A DNA stretch of 64,000 nt from Pantoea agglomerans (lineage in GTDB: Bacteria > Pseudomonadota > Gammaproteobacteria > Enterobacterales > Enterobacteriaceae). The stretch's first letter is position 1. The number at the start of each line of letters is the position of its first letter. The position numbers and the translations under genes are program-made. The DNA lies in contig NZ_CP083809.1 of the NCBI RefSeq assembly GCF_020149765.1, forward strand, positions 2,790,001-2,854,000. Reading direction: 5' to 3'. The notes under the pieces were generated by a model. The model ran no database searches. It was not told where the DNA came from and saw only the letters and a list, made by a program, of their open reading frames with translations. Shown piece after piece: positions 61,576 to 64,000 of the stretch.

Positions 61576-61600
61576 AAAAAGCCCGGCTGCGAGGCCGGGC
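61576..61600 (-). terminator. Terminator between pxpA and the DUF969 gene
   Basis: On the minus strand GCCCGGC and GCCGGGC form a seven-pair stem with a six-base loop, followed by TTTTT. It lies 14 bases past the pxpA stop and 16 bases before the DUF969 start, within an otherwise same-direction gene cluster, so it can act as an attenuator for the downstream genes. Confidence 0.8.
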
Positions 61601-61613
61601 AAAGAAGGAAAAA

Positions 61614-62351
61614 TTACGCGCTGGTGACGGCAATCTGCTCGGCGGCGAAGAGATCGCGCAGACGCTGCGCAAACAGCAAGGCGTGCGCGCCGTCGCCGTG
61701 CAGACAGACGGTCTGCGCGTTTACAGCGACCCACTCGCCGCTGACGCTCTCGACCCTTCTCTCTTTAACCATGGTCAGCGTCTGCTGGATAGCGCGCGCT
61801 TCGTCTTCAATCATCGCGCCCGGCTGGCTGCGCGGCACCAGCGCCCCGCTGCTGAGGTAGCCGCGATCGGCGAACACCTCTTCGCGCGTGCGCAGCCCGT
61901 GGTGCGCCGCGGCGCGTATCGACTCGCTGCCCGCCAGACCGACCAGAATCAGATCCGCGTCGATCGCCTTTACCGCGCGCGCGATGGCGTCCGCCAGCGT
62001 CGCGTCGGCGGCGGCCTGGTTATAGAGCATGCCGTGCGGCTTAACGTGTACCAGCCGTTCGCCTTCGCTCTCCGCCAGACTCTTCAGCGCGCCGATCTGA
62101 TAGATCATCTGCGCATAAACCGTTTCCGGCGGCAGCTGCATCGCGGTGCGCCCGAAGTTTTCGCGATCCGGGAAGCTGGGATGCGCGCCAATTGCCACGC
62201 CGAACTCTTTTGCCCAGCGCACCGACTGCAGCATGGTCTGCGCGTCGCCAGCGTGAAAACCGCAGGCGATATTGGCGGAGCTGACCAGCTGCAGCAGCGC
62301 GCGATCGCTGTCGCCGCCTTCCCCGAGATCGGCGTTCAGATCAATCTTCAT
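61614..62351 (-). CDS. pxpA: 5-oxoprolinase subunit PxpA (LamB/YcsF family)
   Basis: PxpA works with PxpB and PxpC to hydrolyse 5-oxoproline to glutamate with ATP. The 245-residue product starts [20 protein letters not shown] and contains [15 protein letters not shown] and [16 protein letters not shown], the metal/acid residues of the family. Length matches E. coli PxpA (244). The ATG lies 11 bases before the pxpC stop, so the genes overlap. Confidence 0.96.
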   Translation of the reverse strand: MKIDLNADLGEGGDSDRALLQLVSSANIACGFHAGDAQTMLQSVRWAKEFGVAIGAHPSFPDRENFGRTAMQLPPETVYAQMIYQIGALKSLAESEGERLVHVKPHGMLYNQAAADATLADAIARAVKAIDADLILVGLAGSESIRAAAHHGLRTREEVFADRGYLSSGALVPRSQPGAMIEDEARAIQQTLTMVKERRVESVSGEWVAVNAQTVCLHGDGAHALLFAQRLRDLFAAEQIAVTSA

Positions 62352-63273
62352 CAGCAAGTCCCCATGCCATATGATCCAGCGCGCGCCGCTGATGCATGCG
62401 GGCCTGCATGGCCACCGGCAGCGAACACTGAAGAAAGTGAATCGGCTCGCCCAGACGGATCTGCGCCAGCTGATAGAGATCGGCGTCGATCACGCAGGCG
62501 ATACGCGGATAACCGCCGGTGGTCTGCGCATCGGCCATCAGTACGATCGGCTGCCCGTTCGGCGGCACCTGCACCACGCCGGGCACCAGCCCGTGCGACA
62601 GCAGCTCGCGGGTGGTTTCGCGTTTCAGCTCCGGCCCCTGCAGGCGATAGCCCATGCGGTTGCTCTGCGGGCTTAGCGTCCAGGGCGTGCGCCAGAAGGC
62701 CTGCTGCGCCTCGCGGCTGAACTCATGATATTCCGGGCCCGGCAGCGCGCGAATGCGGTTGCTCCACAGCAGCTGACGCACGCCCGCCTTGCGCGTAAAG
62801 ACCCGCGTCGGCTTGCCGAGCGGCAAACGGTCGCCATCTTCCAGCTTGCGCCCTTCCCAGCCGCCGAAGCCAGCTTTCAGATCGGTGCTGAGCGAGCCGA
62901 GCACCGGCGCGACGTCGAAGCCGCCGTGGATCGCCAGATAGCTGCGCATGCCGTGCAGCGGCATGGAGAGCGTCAGCACCTGCCCTTTCTTCACCGGCAG
63001 CCGCCAGCCGGTCCAGACCGGTTTGTCGTCCAGCTCGGCATTGCAGGCGGCGCCGGTTAAGGCGAACCAGCCGTCGCGCATAAATTCGGCCTTGAACTGG
63101 CCCAGCACGATTTCCAGCACCGCGCTGTCCGGCGCGTTGCCGACCAGCAGATTGGCGGTGCGCATCGCCGGCAGGTCGAGCACCCCACCGACGCTGATGC
63201 CGGACTGACGCCAGCCGGCGCGGCCGCTGTCCTGAAGGGTTGTCGCCAGTCCGGCGCGCAGGATCCTTAACAT
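62341..63273 (-). CDS. pxpC: 5-oxoprolinase subunit PxpC
   Basis: PxpC (formerly YbgK) is the biotin-dependent-carboxylase-like domain subunit of the ATP-dependent 5-oxoprolinase. The 310-residue product begins [20 protein letters not shown] and contains [20 protein letters not shown] and [16 protein letters not shown]. Length matches E. coli (310). It overlaps pxpB by seven bases and pxpA by 11. Confidence 0.95.
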   Translation of the reverse strand: MLRILRAGLATTLQDSGRAGWRQSGISVGGVLDLPAMRTANLLVGNAPDSAVLEIVLGQFKAEFMRDGWFALTGAACNAELDDKPVWTGWRLPVKKGQVLTLSMPLHGMRSYLAIHGGFDVAPVLGSLSTDLKAGFGGWEGRKLEDGDRLPLGKPTRVFTRKAGVRQLLWSNRIRALPGPEYHEFSREAQQAFWRTPWTLSPQSNRMGYRLQGPELKRETTRELLSHGLVPGVVQVPPNGQPIVLMADAQTTGGYPRIACVIDADLYQLAQIRLGEPIHFLQCSLPVAMQARMHQRRALDHMAWGLADED

Positions 63274-63923
63274 ATGCCCTCCTTTTGCGGCACAAAGCGC
63301 ACGCTGTCGCCGGGACGCAGCAGCGTCGGCGGCTGCTGTTGCGGATCAAACAGCGCGACGGGCGTCCGCCCCAGCAGCTGCCAGCCGCCGGGCGTGGCGA
63401 GCGGATAGATGCCGGTCTGGCTGCCGCCGATGCCCACGGAACCGGCCGGTACGCTCAGGCGCGGTTCGGCGCGGCGCGGCGTGTGAAGACGGCTGTCAAG
63501 GCCGCCCAGATAGGGGAATCCCGGCTGAAAGCCGATAAAATAGACCACGTAGTCGATGCTGCTGTGCAGCTCCACCACCTGCTGCGGCGTCAGGCCAGCG
63601 CAGTCGGCCACCAGCTGTAGATCCGGCCCGCCGTCGCCGCCGTATATTACCGGGATCTCCACCAGCCGCGACGTCGCCTCCAGCACCTCGCTCTCTTCCC
63701 ACCAGCGCTGCAGACGTTCAATGGCGTCCGGCGCGCTCTGCTGCGGGTCGCGCAGCAGCAGCGTGATGTTGTTCATGCCTGGAATCACATCCACCACCTG
63801 CTCATGCTGCTGCAGATGCTGCGTTAATCCCCAAATGCGCTGCTGGCTTTGCAGCGATACCGGCGGCTCAAGCTCCAGCACCACCGCCTGTTCGCCAAGC
63901 AGATAACATCGTGCTCGTTGCAA
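63267..63923 (-). CDS. pxpB: 5-oxoprolinase subunit PxpB
   Basis: PxpB (formerly YbgJ) is the allophanate-hydrolase-like subunit 1 that forms a complex with PxpC. The 218-residue product begins [20 protein letters not shown] after a TTG start supported by GGAGGTGG six bases upstream; E. coli PxpB starts MQRARCY as well. Conserved [24 protein letters not shown] and [20 protein letters not shown] segments are visible. First gene of the cluster; the last 77 bases of the window upstream hold its control region, with nothing else identified. Confidence 0.95.
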   Translation of the reverse strand: MQRARCYLLGEQAVVLELEPPVSLQSQQRIWGLTQHLQQHEQVVDVIPGMNNITLLLRDPQQSAPDAIERLQRWWEESEVLEATSRLVEIPVIYGGDGGPDLQLVADCAGLTPQQVVELHSSIDYVVYFIGFQPGFPYLGGLDSRLHTPRRAEPRLSVPAGSVGIGGSQTGIYPLATPGGWQLLGRTPVALFDPQQQPPTLLRPGDSVRFVPQKEGIC

Positions 63924-64000
63924 ATTCCACCTCCACTTTTCCGCTGCGCGAGGCGCGACGGCTGACGATTATCAGAATAAAGCGAATAGTTATGCGAAAG

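Overview
The window is chromosomal DNA from an enterobacterium. It is GC-rich and coding-dense, and nearly every gene is recognisable. Gene order follows the E. coli K-12 gltA-sdh-suc-cyd-tol-lysine tRNA-nadA-pnuC-zitB-ybgS-aroG-gpmA-gal-mod-pgl-bio-uvrB-ybhK-moa segment, read in reverse. The gal operon lacks galE, and a pcp/DUF979/DUF969/pxpABC block replaces the shorter E. coli nei-pxp neighbourhood. Protein sequences and these differences point to Erwiniaceae (Pantoea, Mixta or Erwinia type). This is inference; no rRNA or marker comparison was possible.

Layout. 1-2.8 kb: moaABCDE (molybdopterin synthesis, minus strand, moaE cut by the left edge), with a long structured moaA leader and a ModE-like box. 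2.9-7.4 kb: ybhK, uvrB with a LexA box, an 889-bp non-coding stretch holding a DARS1-like cluster of DnaA boxes, and an orphan UrtE-like ATPase gene. 7.4-13.9 kb: bioBFCD and divergent bioA around a BirA operator, then ybhB and an Rpn-type nuclease gene. 14-21.3 kb: pgl, ybhA, modABC, acrZ, modE, modF. 21.4-27.6 kb: galTKM behind a GalR/GalS operator, gpmA, aroG, ybgS. 27.7-34 kb: a BvgAS/EvgAS-type two-component system whose kinase gene overlaps zitB, then pnuC and nadA with a NadR box. 34.2-36.3 kb: ogt and a divergent Ada-AlkA fusion gene.

36.4-46.1 kb: three identical tRNA-Lys genes, then the Tol-Pal envelope operon (ybgC-tolQRAB-pal-cpoB) and the cytochrome bd operon (cydABX-ybgE). 46.7-58.3 kb: sdhCDAB-sucABCD and divergent gltA, giving most of the TCA cycle from citrate synthase to succinate dehydrogenase. 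58.4-63.9 kb: pxpB-pxpC-pxpA, two membrane proteins of the DUF969/DUF979 type, pcp and nei, which read as a 5-oxoproline (pyroglutamate) release, transport and hydrolysis module with a DNA repair gene at its end.

Most of the window is core metabolism. The accessory or unusual parts are the sensor kinase system coupled to a zinc exporter gene, the lone UrtE-like ATPase with a damaged ABC signature, the Ada-AlkA fusion beside ogt, the Rpn nuclease, the tRNA-Lys array with a 17-nt tRNA-end remnant, and a terminator inside the 5-oxoproline cluster. No insertion sequence, prophage, CRISPR array or rRNA gene was seen.
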